This document shows, one piece after another, positions 37,784 to 46,103 of a DNA stretch of 64,000 nt. The stretch covers positions 124,001 to 188,000 of the forward strand of contig WFYG01000008.1 of NCBI GenBank assembly GCA_015490195.1. The letters are read 5' to 3'. Under the pieces are notes generated by a model. The model searched no databases and was not told the DNA's origin. It saw only the letters and a list, made by a program, of their open reading frames with translations. Origin of the DNA: Thermovibrio sp. (lineage in GTDB: Bacteria; Aquificota; Aquificia; Desulfurobacteriales; Desulfurobacteriaceae). The position numbers and the translations under genes were made by a program. Each line of letters opens with the position of its first letter. Within the stretch, counting starts at the first letter, position 1.

Positions 37784-37811
37784 ATTATAGGGGGACAGAG
37801 TCCCCCCTCAA
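37784..37811 (-). promoter_or_regulatory. Promoter of proC with a palindromic spacer
   Basis: On the minus strand TTGAGG (37811-37806), 16 bp and TATAAT (37789-37784) form a good promoter for proC. The spacer is filled by GGGGGAC-AGA-GTCCCCC, a perfect 7-bp-arm palindrome (37790-37806). It may be an operator, or on the plus strand a hairpin just before tRNA-Leu. Confidence 0.5.
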
Positions 37812-37818
37812 CACTTAA

Positions 37819-37905
37819 GCCCGGGTGGCGGAACTGGCAGACGCGAGGGACTCAAAATCCCTTGCCCTTACGGGCGTGCGGGTTCAAATCCCGCCCCGGG
37901 CACCA
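37819..37905 (+). tRNA. tRNA-Leu(CAA)
   Basis: This is an 87-nt class II tRNA with encoded CCA. The acceptor GCCCGGG pairs with CCCGGGC, the anticodon loop CTCAAAA gives anticodon CAA, a long variable arm follows, and the T-arm reads GCGGGTTCAAATCCCGC. Its last 31 bases are identical to the tRNA-Leu fragment at the element's attachment site. Confidence 0.97.
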
Positions 37906-37928
37906 AATTAAGGTTAGGAAACTAACTA

Positions 37929-38885
37929 ATGAGTTTTCCAGTAACATCAGTTACAAAAAGAAGATTAGAAGCTTTCATAGTAGGTTTTATATTTTTATTA
38001 ACTGTATTAGTAATAAGTCTTTTCTATTTACACTGGAGCTTAGAGCAACGGAAAGAGGAAATACCTAATAGTAAAATTTTGTTATTTTGCATCATTAATC
38101 ATTTAATTAGCAGTGCGACTTATAAAAATTTGAATCTTATCACCATCATGATTTTAGTTCTTCTCCCCATACTAATCGGAGAAGTTCTTCTATCTCTTTC
38201 TAAAACTCTATTAGAAATAAGCTTCAATAAACCATTTACAGAAAACATTCTAAAGAATTTGGAAAATAATACCTCTCCTAAGAGAATTAAGTTAATAAAC
38301 CTTGCCCCAAAAAGTAAACTATTTGTTTCTCTCCAAGATTTAAGTCAATTGGACGAATCCTATTTATTGCAAGAAGCAGTTACACTACGCAAAGATAGTG
38401 AACTTACTTTCAGTATTATTTCTTCATTTTTCCTTATCTTTCCTTTTATACTAGCCACAATATCCCTGTATTTACAAAATTACGACCCCCCTTTTATTCT
38501 TATTTGCCTACCACTTCTTTTATTTTTTGCACCTATCATTCTATATGTGCTCAAGCTTTTGCACTCCTTATTTACTTTCACTAAAATTCCTTTTTCATGT
38601 TCTTCTACCTGCTCTTTTTCCTATAAAACAAAAGGATGCTTTACAAATTATTTCCTTACTTTAAACACAGCGTTGCAATTTTTAGCTTTAGTTTTCCTAT
38701 TCGTCAACTTATTTGATCTGTTATCAAACTTAACAAACAAAGTAATATCTGCGATAGTAAGTTTTACTATTACCTTCTTCATAGGAATCTTATACACAAA
38801 AGTGATAGACGACTATACAACGGCAAATATATACATATATCAACTTTCAAAAGCCCGCCGAGAGAAGCGGGCAGATGAAAACTAA
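37929..38885 (+). CDS. AT-rich orphan membrane protein next to tRNA-Leu
   Basis: The 318-residue protein has about seven hydrophobic segments (near 15-37, 68-90, 165-185, 188-212, 240-262 and 268-290) and short polar loops. It is far more AT-rich than the flanking genes, uses rarer codons, and carries no GGAGCTCC octamer. No family recognised. It begins 24 bp after the tRNA-Leu CCA end, a usual entry point for foreign DNA, so recent acquisition is likely. Its stop overlaps that of the convergent ppa gene. Confidence 0.75.
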   Translation: MSFPVTSVTKRRLEAFIVGFIFLLTVLVISLFYLHWSLEQRKEEIPNSKILLFCIINHLISSATYKNLNLITIMILVLLPILIGEVLLSLSKTLLEISFNKPFTENILKNLENNTSPKRIKLINLAPKSKLFVSLQDLSQLDESYLLQEAVTLRKDSELTFSIISSFFLIFPFILATISLYLQNYDPPFILICLPLLLFFAPIILYVLKLLHSLFTFTKIPFSCSSTCSFSYKTKGCFTNYFLTLNTALQFLALVFLFVNLFDLLSNLTNKVISAIVSFTITFFIGILYTKVIDDYTTANIYIYQLSKARREKRADEN

Positions 38886-39409
38886 TTATTTTTATAATTT
38901 TCAACAGCCTTCATTACCATTTCTTTGGCGACGTCGCTTCCCTTAAACTCTTTAACTTTTACCCACTTTCCGGGCTCAAGGTCTTTGTAGTGCTCAAAGA
39001 AGTGCTTAATCTCGTTGAGTGTCGCCTCGGGAAGGTCTGTTATCTCCTTTACGTTCTTGAAAGTTAGATCAAGCTTATCTACAGGAACGGCGATTATCTT
39101 TTCATCTTTTCCGTTTTCATCTTCCATAACCAAAACGCCGATAGGCCTGCACCTTATAACGCTCCCGGGAACAACAGGTTGTCTTGAGATTACCAGAACA
39201 TCTATCGGGTCTCCGTCGTCTGCAAGCGTGTTTGGAACGAAACCGTAGTTTGCAGGGTAGAACATTGGAGTAAAGAGGAAACGGTCAACAAAAACAGCTC
39301 CACTTTCTTTGTCTACTTCATACTTAACGTTTGAACCCTGAGGGATTTCAATTACAGCGTAAATATCCTCTGGTGGATTCTTTCCCGGTGGTATCTTCTT
39401 TACGTCCAT
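38882..39409 (-). CDS. ppa: Inorganic pyrophosphatase (family I, soluble)
   Basis: The 175-residue protein has [49 protein letters not shown] with the metal-binding aspartates, and [10 protein letters not shown]. It hydrolyses pyrophosphate from biosynthesis. The start follows GGGAGGTTTGAT, and a TATAAT box lies shortly upstream on the minus strand. Confidence 0.96.
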   Translation of the reverse strand: MDVKKIPPGKNPPEDIYAVIEIPQGSNVKYEVDKESGAVFVDRFLFTPMFYPANYGFVPNTLADDGDPIDVLVISRQPVVPGSVIRCRPIGVLVMEDENGKDEKIIAVPVDKLDLTFKNVKEITDLPEATLNEIKHFFEHYKDLEPGKWVKVKEFKGSDVAKEMVMKAVENYKNN

Positions 39410-39438
39410 ATCAAACCTCCCTGTACGTTTTGGAAGGA

Positions 39439-39822
39439 TTATAACCCGACTTCTTTTTTAGTTCTATTTATAGCTTCTTCTTCTGGAAGGAGAAAACGGA
39501 TAATTAGAAAGCCAATGAATCCTGACAGCATAAGTAGAATAAGAACAAAGAACAGACTTAAAGAGTAAACAAAGATCTGGCTTTCACTACATTTTGAAAA
39601 AACAGAACCACTGGAGACTATGATATATAATATGTAAATAAACCAAGCGACACAAAGGACAATACTTCCAGCACTTACTAACCCTTGCATTATCTTAATA
39701 ATTTCCCAAATAAGAGGTTTTTCAGAATTGAAAGAAGCTGTTTGAAGTAAAAACATGCTTGATAGCGTTAAAAACATTAAAATAAGAGTAGAAATAAGGG
39801 TTAAGACGGCAATATCTTTCAT
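39439..39822 (-). CDS. Small AT-rich membrane protein
   Basis: The 127-residue protein is read from ATG 39822 behind GGGAGG. It has three membrane helices: residues 4-26, 42-68 and 83-108. No family recognised. It is the second gene of an AT-rich leftward pair with the gene at 39839, suggesting a two-part membrane system acquired together. Confidence 0.65.
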   Translation of the reverse strand: MKDIAVLTLISTLILMFLTLSSMFLLQTASFNSEKPLIWEIIKIMQGLVSAGSIVLCVAWFIYILYIIVSSGSVFSKCSESQIFVYSLSLFFVLILLMLSGFIGFLIIRFLLPEEEAINRTKKEVGL

Positions 39823-39838
39823 GTTTCCCTCCCGTAAG

Positions 39839-40507
39839 CTAAGCAGCCCGGAAGTCACTGAACTTTATTTGCCCACTTTCTATTAGTTTCTTTAATTTTT
39901 CTTTATCAGGGCTTAATCTAATTATTTTGCTTTTACTATTTAAGAGTAACTTTTTAAACTTTTCATATTTTTTCCGCAGACCTGACACAGGATTCTCTAC
40001 AAGTATAGCTTTCCTCTCCTGAAGTGGCTTATGAAAAGCCTCCATATACAGATAATTACCACCTATAGCAAAGTGGTTTATATCTTTGAAACTGTCATCT
40101 TTTTTGTAATAAATATTAACTTTGCCAGGATATTTAAATAATAAATCAAAAAGAGGATGCAATTCCTCCAATTTCAAATCACTAAATTTATTCTCCTGTA
40201 ACTGTTTATATATTTCTGATTTAACGGAAATAATTGGCCCTATAACGAAATTCACTTTATTCTGCGGGTTTTTGTTGAGAAAATTCTCAATTACAGGCTT
40301 CAACTGAGAATAAGTTTTAACATTTGCCTCTCCTGCATGGACAAAAACTTCCCCGCTAACGTTCTCATAAATCTCCTGTAAACTCCTTTTCAGCTCATCT
40401 TCACTGAATATGAACCTATCTTTCTGACGAATAATAGGCCATACAAAGTAAAGTGAGAGTAGAACAAAAGCAACTAAACTAATTATCGCCATTATCACCA
40501 GATTCAT
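39839..40507 (-). CDS. Membrane-anchored protein with degenerate phospholipase-D-like domain
   Basis: The 222-residue protein is read from ATG 40507 with TAGGAGG nine bases upstream. One N-terminal membrane helix (LVIMAIISLVAFVLLSLYFVW) is followed by a soluble domain. That domain ends with HFAIGGNYLYMEAFHKPLQERKAILVENP and YEKFKKLLLNSKSKI. This resembles the H-x-ID-x-Y-x-E and N-P-L-x-x-Y-x-x-F layout of PLD-like folds without a full HKD motif, so it is probably a non-catalytic sensor or effector domain. That fold call is inference. Confidence 0.65.
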   Translation of the reverse strand: MNLVIMAIISLVAFVLLSLYFVWPIIRQKDRFIFSEDELKRSLQEIYENVSGEVFVHAGEANVKTYSQLKPVIENFLNKNPQNKVNFVIGPIISVKSEIYKQLQENKFSDLKLEELHPLFDLLFKYPGKVNIYYKKDDSFKDINHFAIGGNYLYMEAFHKPLQERKAILVENPVSGLRKKYEKFKKLLLNSKSKIIRLSPDKEKLKKLIESGQIKFSDFRAA

Positions 40508-40586
40508 AGTTCCAAACCTCCTAACCGTTTTTTTAACCCAAATTTTATACCTCAACATCCGGGAAATCTTTAATGCTCTTTACAAG

Positions 40587-40615
40587 TTGACATACACAAA
40601 TAAAGTTAATACTAT
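40587..40615 (+). promoter_or_regulatory. feoA promoter
   Basis: TTGACA (40587-40592), 17 bp and TACTAT (40610-40615) point to feoA. The -10 region lies inside GTTAATACTATCTAAC (40605-40620), an imperfect inverted repeat nearly identical to that at the feoB promoter. Confidence 0.72.
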
Positions 40616-40637
40616 CTAACTTACAGGAGGATTGAGG

Positions 40638-40865
40638 ATGAAGCTCATTGATGTTCCTGAAGGGAAAACAGTTCAGGTTGTTGATATAGAAGGCGGAATG
40701 GGAGTTAGAAACAGGCTGGCAGCAATAGGGCTTTACCCGGGAGCTCCCATCAAAGTCGTCAAATCACCCCCGGGGCCGCTTATTGTTGAGGTGGCCGGAA
40801 GCAGAATCGCCCTTGGCAAAGGAATGGCATCAAAGATAGAAGTTATGAAGCTTAAGAAAACATAA
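40638..40865 (+). CDS. feoA: Ferrous iron transport protein A
   Basis: This is a 75-residue SH3-like protein. KLIDVPEGKTVQVVDIEGGMGVRNRLAAIGLYPGAPIKVVKSPPG, then LIVEVAGSRIALGKGMASKIEV covers the entire FeoA domain. The ATG at 40638 follows AGGAGG by seven bases. It aids FeoB. It is separated from feoB by about 400 bp containing a tiny opposite-strand gene and a second promoter. Confidence 0.93.
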   Translation: MKLIDVPEGKTVQVVDIEGGMGVRNRLAAIGLYPGAPIKVVKSPPGPLIVEVAGSRIALGKGMASKIEVMKLKKT

Positions 40866-41028
40866 TAATACACAGTATCAAAGATAATCATTACTCTCAA
40901 TCTTGGAAGATCATTCTTAACACTAATGAGGATCTATTTAAAGCAATTAATGAAAATATGTTACCTTCAGTAATTTATTAAATCTTAACTTAGTTGAAAT
41001 TTATCCATATTAAAAACTATCCTATACT

Positions 41029-41094
41029 CTACCAGTAGAGAGTAAAGAGAAAAAAAAGGGCAATAAAGACGATAAATAACATCATTCCATCCAT
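41029..41094 (-). CDS. 21-residue membrane micropeptide between feoA and feoB
   Basis: On the minus strand AGGAGGGG lies six bases before an ATG that opens a 21-codon frame, MDGMMLFIVFIALFFLFTLYW, closed by TAG. It is one uninterrupted membrane helix. The ribosome site is better than that of most genes nearby. It is too short for usual gene finders. It might be a small subunit or regulator of an iron or electron-transport complex, but no partner is indicated. The rest of the 396-bp feoA-feoB interval holds only the feoB promoter and leader hairpin. Confidence 0.6.
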   Translation of the reverse strand: MDGMMLFIVFIALFFLFTLYW

Positions 41095-41179
41095 AATATA
41101 CCCCTCCTAATTTTTATTCAAGAAGCAAATATATTTTTTTCTCTTCTCATAAGTGTAAATTCAAATTAAAAGAGCATAG

Positions 41180-41208
41180 TTGAAAAATACAAAGAAAGTT
41201 AATATTAT
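41180..41208 (+). promoter_or_regulatory. feoB promoter
   Basis: TTGAAA (41180-41185), 17 bp and TATTAT (41203-41208) precede feoB. The segment GTTAATATTATCTAAC (41198-41213) matches the feoA site with one change, so both promoters probably answer to the same iron-responsive regulator. It does not look like a classic Fur box. Confidence 0.72.
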
Positions 41209-41227
41209 CTAACCCATGAATATTAAT

Positions 41228-41248
41228 TTTCCTTAAATCCTAAGGAAA
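41228..41248 (+). promoter_or_regulatory. Hairpin in the feoB leader
   Basis: TTTCCTTA, a 5-base loop AATCC and TAAGGAAA form a perfect 8-bp stem 13 bases before the feoB start. It has no T-run, so it is more likely to affect translation or stability than to terminate. Confidence 0.5.
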
Positions 41249-41261
41249 CAGGAAGTGAAAG

Positions 41262-43286
41262 ATGAAAAGAAAGATAAGGGTAGCTCTGGTAGGAAACCCG
41301 AACGTTGGAAAGACGGCTATTATGAACGCCCTAGCCGGAACCAACGAAATGGTTGGAAACTGGCCGGGAGTAACCGTTCAGAAGAAGACAGGCAGATACC
41401 ACTTCAGAGGGTTTGATGTTGAACTCATAGACCTCCCTGGGATATACAGTCTTACATCTTACTCCCTTGAGGAGAGGGTTACAAGGAATTTCCTTTTAAG
41501 CGGAGAGTACGACGTTGTTGCAAACGTTGTTGATGCAACACTCCTTGGAAGGAACCTCTACCTGACCCTTGAGCTTCTGGACATGGGAATTAAACCTGTA
41601 ATTGTTTTAAACAAGATAGATGAAATTAAGAAACTGGAATTTTCAGTAGATATAAAAAAACTCTCCCAGATTTTAAAGCTTCCCGTTGTCGGAGTTTCTG
41701 CCGCAAAGAGGGAAGGTTTTAACGATCTTTCAGAGACTTTTCTCCAAGTAGCAACCGGCGGCCTTAAACCTGAAGGTTTTACGCCCATCTACTCCGAGGT
41801 TTTAGAGGAGGCTATAGACCTGCTGAAAATAAAACTGAAAAGGCAGATCAGCTCAGATTTCCCCTACAACCTGAGGTGGTTTGCGATAAAGCTCCTTGAG
41901 AAAGACCCGGAAATCGTAAAAATTGCAGAAAAACAGCTAAAAGACAGCAGATCTGTTTTAGACGAAGTTGAACAGATAGAGAAAGAGATAAAAGAGCGGT
42001 TCGGTTTAGACCTTCCGACGTTTATCTCAAAGGAGCGATTCCTCCTCGCTTCAAGGATAGCCAAAGAGGTTGTAAAGAGCTCTCACCCGGCCGATTCAGA
42101 AACGTTGAGCGATAAGATTGACAGAGTAATAACAAATCCCTTAACGGGAATTCCTATCTTCTTCCTGATAATGTGGCTGGTTTTTAAGCTTACTTTCGTC
42201 TTCAGCCAGCCCATCACAGACCTGATAGACCGGTTTTTCAGCGACTTTCTTCCCCAGCTGTTCACATCTTACCTGAGCTTTCTCCCTAAACCTATCCTCT
42301 CACTCATAAACGACGGAATTTTAGGTGGAGTTGGAGCTGTTGTTGTTTTCGTTCCAATTCTCGGAATCCTCTACTTTCTGATGTCAATCCTTGAAGACTC
42401 AGGCTACATGGCAAGGGCTGCAGCCCTTTGGGACAACTTTGTCAAAGTTTTCGGTCTTAGTGGTGCTTCCGTTATACCAATGATTTTGGGCTTTGGATGT
42501 AACGTTCCAGCTATTTACGCAACAAGGGCTATGAGGTCTCCGTTCCAGAAGCTCATCACAATGGCCGCAATTCCCTGGATGTCGTGTAGTGCAAGGCTAA
42601 CGGTTTATACCGTATTTGTTGCCGCCTTTTTTAAAGAACGTCAGGCAACAGTAATAATGGGACTATACCTGCTCGGAATAGTTCTTGCCCTTCTTCTCGC
42701 CTTCTTTATGTCAAAGTTTGTCTACAAGCAGGAAGAGGATGAGTTCTTCATAGAGCTCCCCTCTTACAAACTCCCCTCCTGGAATGTTGTCTTCAACGAA
42801 ACCTGGATTGAGGTAAAGGACTTCCTGTACAGGGCCGGAACGGTAATCTTTGCCGTTTCAGTTCTTATCTGGGCACTTGCGTCCCTTCCCCCCGGTGTTG
42901 AGTATGCCGGAAAGAAGAGCTTTATAGGAGAAATCGGCCAGGCCATAACCCCATTTTTCCACCCCATTGGAATCTACGACTGGAAGCCCGTTGTTGGGCT
43001 TATAACGGGAGCTCTGGCGAAGGAATTAGTGGTTGGCACCCTTGGAACCCTCTACGGAACTGGAGAGTCAGGCCTCGTTGAAGCTCTAAGGTCAACCTTT
43101 ACCCCCGAAAGTGCTCTCGCATTCTTAGTTTTTACACTCCTTTATACCCCCTGTGCTGCAACGATGGCCGCCATAAAACAGGAGAGCAACAGCTGGAAGT
43201 TCACTTTAGGAGTAATTGCAATAGATTTAACGACAGCCTGGATTCTGGCTTTTATCACATATCACGTAGCAAAAGTTCTTCTGTGA
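41262..43286 (+). CDS. feoB: Ferrous iron transport protein B
   Basis: The 674-residue protein has an N-terminal G-domain: GNPNVGKTAIMNAL (G1), GNWPGVTVQKKTG (G2 region), DLPGIYSLTSYS (G3), LNKIDE (G4). A helical spacer follows to about residue 270, then the membrane channel with GILYFLMSILEDSGYMARAA, LGFGCNVPAIYATRAM and GALAKELVVGTLGTLYG. It imports Fe(II) in a GTP-dependent manner. It has its own promoter. Confidence 0.97.
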   Translation: MKRKIRVALVGNPNVGKTAIMNALAGTNEMVGNWPGVTVQKKTGRYHFRGFDVELIDLPGIYSLTSYSLEERVTRNFLLSGEYDVVANVVDATLLGRNLYLTLELLDMGIKPVIVLNKIDEIKKLEFSVDIKKLSQILKLPVVGVSAAKREGFNDLSETFLQVATGGLKPEGFTPIYSEVLEEAIDLLKIKLKRQISSDFPYNLRWFAIKLLEKDPEIVKIAEKQLKDSRSVLDEVEQIEKEIKERFGLDLPTFISKERFLLASRIAKEVVKSSHPADSETLSDKIDRVITNPLTGIPIFFLIMWLVFKLTFVFSQPITDLIDRFFSDFLPQLFTSYLSFLPKPILSLINDGILGGVGAVVVFVPILGILYFLMSILEDSGYMARAAALWDNFVKVFGLSGASVIPMILGFGCNVPAIYATRAMRSPFQKLITMAAIPWMSCSARLTVYTVFVAAFFKERQATVIMGLYLLGIVLALLLAFFMSKFVYKQEEDEFFIELPSYKLPSWNVVFNETWIEVKDFLYRAGTVIFAVSVLIWALASLPPGVEYAGKKSFIGEIGQAITPFFHPIGIYDWKPVVGLITGALAKELVVGTLGTLYGTGESGLVEALRSTFTPESALAFLVFTLLYTPCAATMAAIKQESNSWKFTLGVIAIDLTTAWILAFITYHVAKVLL

Positions 43287-43305
43287 ACTGAATTTTGGGT
43301 GAAAC

Positions 43306-44613
43306 TTGGCAAAGAAAAAGACCGTTTACGTCTGCCAGAAGTGTGGCTACAGAACTCCCAAGTGGGCAGGTAGGTGCCCAGAGTGTGGAGAGTGGGGAAG
43401 TTTAGTTGAAGAAGTTGAGAGGACAGAGCCTAAACACCGCTCCTCGTGGGTAAGCCCATCAACATCTTCTCCTGTCCCCATAACAGAAGTTGGGAGTTCC
43501 CAAGAGCAGAGAGAGAAAACCGGGATACCCGAGTTTGACAGGGTTTTAGGCGGTGGAGTAGTAAAAGGCTCAGTTTCTCTGATTTCCGGAGAGCCTGGAA
43601 TCGGGAAATCAACCTTTCTCCTCCAGGTTGCAAGCCTCTTTGCAGATAAGGGAAAGGTCCTCTATATCACGGCAGAGGAATCTCCGGAACAGATAGCGCT
43701 GAGGGCAAAGCGGTTAAAGGCAGAGAAGGGAAACCTTTTTATCTACTCAGAGAACAACTTAGAGGAGATATCCAAACAGGTTGAAAAGGTAAATCCCGTT
43801 TTAACCATCTACGACTCCATTCAGACCCTCTACCTTCCCTACATAGAGTCTGCAGCAGGTTCCGTCTCTCAGGTTAGAGAGTGTGCAGCTTTCATAACAA
43901 ACCTTTCTAAGAGAAAAGGGATAACCAGCTTCATAGTTGGGCACGTTACGAAAGAGGGAACGATTGCAGGGCCAAAGGTTTTAGAACACATAGTTGACGC
44001 CGTTTTCCAGTTTGAGGGAGATAGGGGCTACAACTTCAGGATATTCAGGAGTATAAAGAACCGGTTCGGCTCAACAGGTGAGCTGGCAGTTTTCGAGATG
44101 ACAGAAACAGGACTGAAAGAGGTTCCAAACCCTTCTCAGTTCTTTTTAGAGGAGAGGCCAAAGGAGAAGGCAGGCTCTGTTGTTTTTGCAGGAATAGAGG
44201 GAAGCAGGCCAATCCTTTTAGAGGTTCAGGCACTTGTAACAAGGGCTGTTTTCACAACTCCACAGAGAAGGGCAAAGGGAATTAACGCAAACAGGCTTTC
44301 AATAATCGTTGCAACCGTTGAAAAAGAGTTAGGAATACCGCTGAGGAACTTTGACGTTTTTGTGAACGTTGTTGGTGGAGTAAAGGTAGATGAACCTGCT
44401 GTAGATCTTCCTGTTGCTGCAGCAATTATCTCAAGCTACTTTGATAGACCTGTAAAACCGGAAGTTGCCCTATTTGGGGAGATAGGTTTAACCGGGGAAG
44501 TTAGAAGAGTGAAGATAGAGGAGCTCCGCCAGAAAGAGGCAGAGAAGAACGGCTTTGAAGTTGTTAAAGATATAAAACATGTTTCTGAAATCCCCGAGAA
44601 AATTCTTGTTTAG
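43306..44613 (+). CDS. radA: DNA repair protein RadA
   Basis: The 435-residue protein starts at TTG 43306. A four-cysteine zinc finger (CQKCGYRTPKWAGRCPECG) opens it. The RecA-like ATPase has Walker A GEPGIGKST and LYITAEESPEQIALRA, the RadA KNRFGSTGELAVFEM motif, and a Lon-like C-terminal domain (DLPVAAAIISSYF, VALFGEIGLTGEVRRV). It processes branched recombination intermediates. Its stop codon directly abuts the 3' end of the tRNA-Sec gene on the other strand. Confidence 0.96.
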   Translation: MAKKKTVYVCQKCGYRTPKWAGRCPECGEWGSLVEEVERTEPKHRSSWVSPSTSSPVPITEVGSSQEQREKTGIPEFDRVLGGGVVKGSVSLISGEPGIGKSTFLLQVASLFADKGKVLYITAEESPEQIALRAKRLKAEKGNLFIYSENNLEEISKQVEKVNPVLTIYDSIQTLYLPYIESAAGSVSQVRECAAFITNLSKRKGITSFIVGHVTKEGTIAGPKVLEHIVDAVFQFEGDRGYNFRIFRSIKNRFGSTGELAVFEMTETGLKEVPNPSQFFLEERPKEKAGSVVFAGIEGSRPILLEVQALVTRAVFTTPQRRAKGINANRLSIIVATVEKELGIPLRNFDVFVNVVGGVKVDEPAVDLPVAAAIISSYFDRPVKPEVALFGEIGLTGEVRRVKIEELRQKEAEKNGFEVVKDIKHVSEIPEKILV

Positions 44614-44708
44614 TGGCGGAGGCGGATGGGAATCGAACCCACCACCCCGCTCTTAGCGGGGCCACCGGATTTGAAGTCCGGGGGGGACACCAGCCCCCGT
44701 CCGCCTCC
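44614..44708 (-). tRNA. selC: Selenocysteine tRNA (anticodon TCA)
   Basis: This is a 95-nt gene with encoded CCA. It has the 8-bp acceptor stem (GGAGGCGG with CCGCCTCC), an extended D-stem region rich in G and C, anticodon loop CTTCAAA giving TCA, a long variable arm (GGCCCCGC, loop, GCGGGG), and T-loop GGGTTCGATTCCC. These are the marks of bacterial tRNA-Sec. The organism therefore decodes UGA as selenocysteine, for example in formate dehydrogenase or hydrogenase. Confidence 0.95.
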
Positions 44709-44722
44709 AGGAAGTTAAATTT

Positions 44723-45385
44723 CTAACGGAGGCTCTTTCCCGTCAACCTTTTAACTAATTCCTCACTGTTTCCAAAGCACTCCTCAACCTGCTGGACTGT
44801 AAGGCCGGCACCAACGCCAACTGTTATTGCAAAGCTCCTTGTAACAAGATCTCCAGGTGAATGGGAGTCTGTGTTTATGACCAGGGAAGCTCCCACCTCT
44901 GTGGCAAGTTTCGCAACGTGGCCGTTTGTTATGCTGTGGCCTCTGCGGGTCGTAATCTCAAGGTAAACGCCGTTCTCCCTTGCAAGTTCAACCTCTTCCC
45001 TTGGAATGAGGCCTGGGTGGGCAAGAATATCGGCTCTCCCCTCAATTGCAGCCCTGTTTGTTCCCGGAGCAACAGGCTCAACAACAGTCTCTCCGTGAAC
45101 GACAACGATTTTAGCTCCGGCCTCCCTGCACCTTTCTATCAGTTCCGGAATTTTCGCAGGTGGAACGTGCGTAATCTCAACGCCGGGAATGACAACAACC
45201 GAGGTGTTCTCGTTGAGAACCTCTAAAGTTTCGTATAGCCTCTCCAACAGAAATTTGTAGTTTGAGAAGTCTGCGTGGTCTGTTATGGCAATTGCCCTGT
45301 ACCCTATAGCTTCTGCCCTTCTTACAAGCTCGCTGGGAAGGAGCTCCCCGTCGCTAAAGAAAGTGTGGGTATGAAGATCTATCAT
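44723..45385 (-). CDS. PHP-domain phosphoesterase (histidinol phosphatase-like)
   Basis: The 220-residue protein is read from ATG 45385 behind AGGAG. It has the PHP metal motifs: MIDLHTHTFFSDGEL, AIAITDHADFSNY, VVIPGVEITHVP, ADILAHPG and VINTDSHSPGD. It belongs to the YcdX/HisK-like single-domain group that hydrolyses phosphate esters. The substrate is not evident from context. It starts divergently from the glycosylase gene. Confidence 0.9.
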   Translation of the reverse strand: MIDLHTHTFFSDGELLPSELVRRAEAIGYRAIAITDHADFSNYKFLLERLYETLEVLNENTSVVVIPGVEITHVPPAKIPELIERCREAGAKIVVVHGETVVEPVAPGTNRAAIEGRADILAHPGLIPREEVELARENGVYLEITTRRGHSITNGHVAKLATEVGASLVINTDSHSPGDLVTRSFAITVGVGAGLTVQQVEECFGNSEELVKRLTGKSLR

Positions 45386-45415
45386 CTTTAAAACTCCTGA
45401 ACTAAATTTTTTAGT

Positions 45416-46078
45416 ATGAAAAGTATAACGGAGATATACCAGACCCTCCTGAAAACGTACGGAAAGCAGAACTGGTGGCCTGCAGAAACCCCATTTGAAG
45501 TGTGTGTAGGAGCCGTTCTTACACAAAACACAAACTGGAAAAACGTTGAGAAGGCAATAGAAAACTTAAAAAGAGAAAACCTGTTAACCCCTGATAAAAT
45601 CGTTACATGTCCGAAAGCTAAGCTGGAAAAAATAATAAAGCCAGCAGGCTTTTTCCGTCAGAAGGCTGAATATCTCAAGAATCTAAGCAAATTCATAATC
45701 AAAAGCGGAGGAATCAAAGAACTAAAAGAGATAGAAACTCAAAAATTAAGGTCAGAACTTCTTAAAATAAAAGGAATAGGAAAAGAAACTGCCGATAGTA
45801 TTATTCTATACGCCTTTGAAAAACCCTCCTTTGTCGTAGATACCTACACAAAACGAATTTTCTACAGATTAAATCTCATAAGCTCTGAAAAGGAAAGTTA
45901 CGGAAAAGTAAAAGAACGGGTTGAACGGGAAATAAAACCAGCAGACGAAAACCTTAAAATTTACAAAGAGCTACACGCTCTTATAGTAGAACATGCAAAA
46001 ACTCTCTGCAATAAAAAAATTCAAATTAAAAAATGTAATCTCTGTCCTCTGAAAAAAGAGTGTATTTTGCTACAATAA
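45416..46078 (+). CDS. HhH-GPD DNA glycosylase, endonuclease III / MagIII-like
   Basis: The 220-residue protein has PFEVCVGAVLTQNTNWKNVEKAIENL, a helix-hairpin-helix LKIKGIGKETADSI and the catalytic aspartate in FVVDTYTKRIFYRLN. It ends with a C-x8-C-x2-C-x5-C iron-sulfur cluster motif. Where endonuclease III has the AP-lyase lysine (RKTAN), this protein reads KETAD, so that lysine appears replaced by glutamate. It may be a monofunctional glycosylase acting on alkylated bases, like MagIII. Substrate remains inference. Confidence 0.87.
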   Translation: MKSITEIYQTLLKTYGKQNWWPAETPFEVCVGAVLTQNTNWKNVEKAIENLKRENLLTPDKIVTCPKAKLEKIIKPAGFFRQKAEYLKNLSKFIIKSGGIKELKEIETQKLRSELLKIKGIGKETADSIILYAFEKPSFVVDTYTKRIFYRLNLISSEKESYGKVKERVEREIKPADENLKIYKELHALIVEHAKTLCNKKIQIKKCNLCPLKKECILLQ

Positions 46079-46103
46079 ATAATCAATTTTCGGAGAAAAT
46101 CTC

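Noticed and set aside
39839..40507. An active phospholipase D
   Set aside because: No full HxKxxxxD motif is present, so catalysis should not be claimed.
43306..46078. A selenoprotein gene near tRNA-Sec
   Set aside because: The genes around selC end in ordinary stops and none continues in frame past a TGA with a recognisable cysteine-type site.
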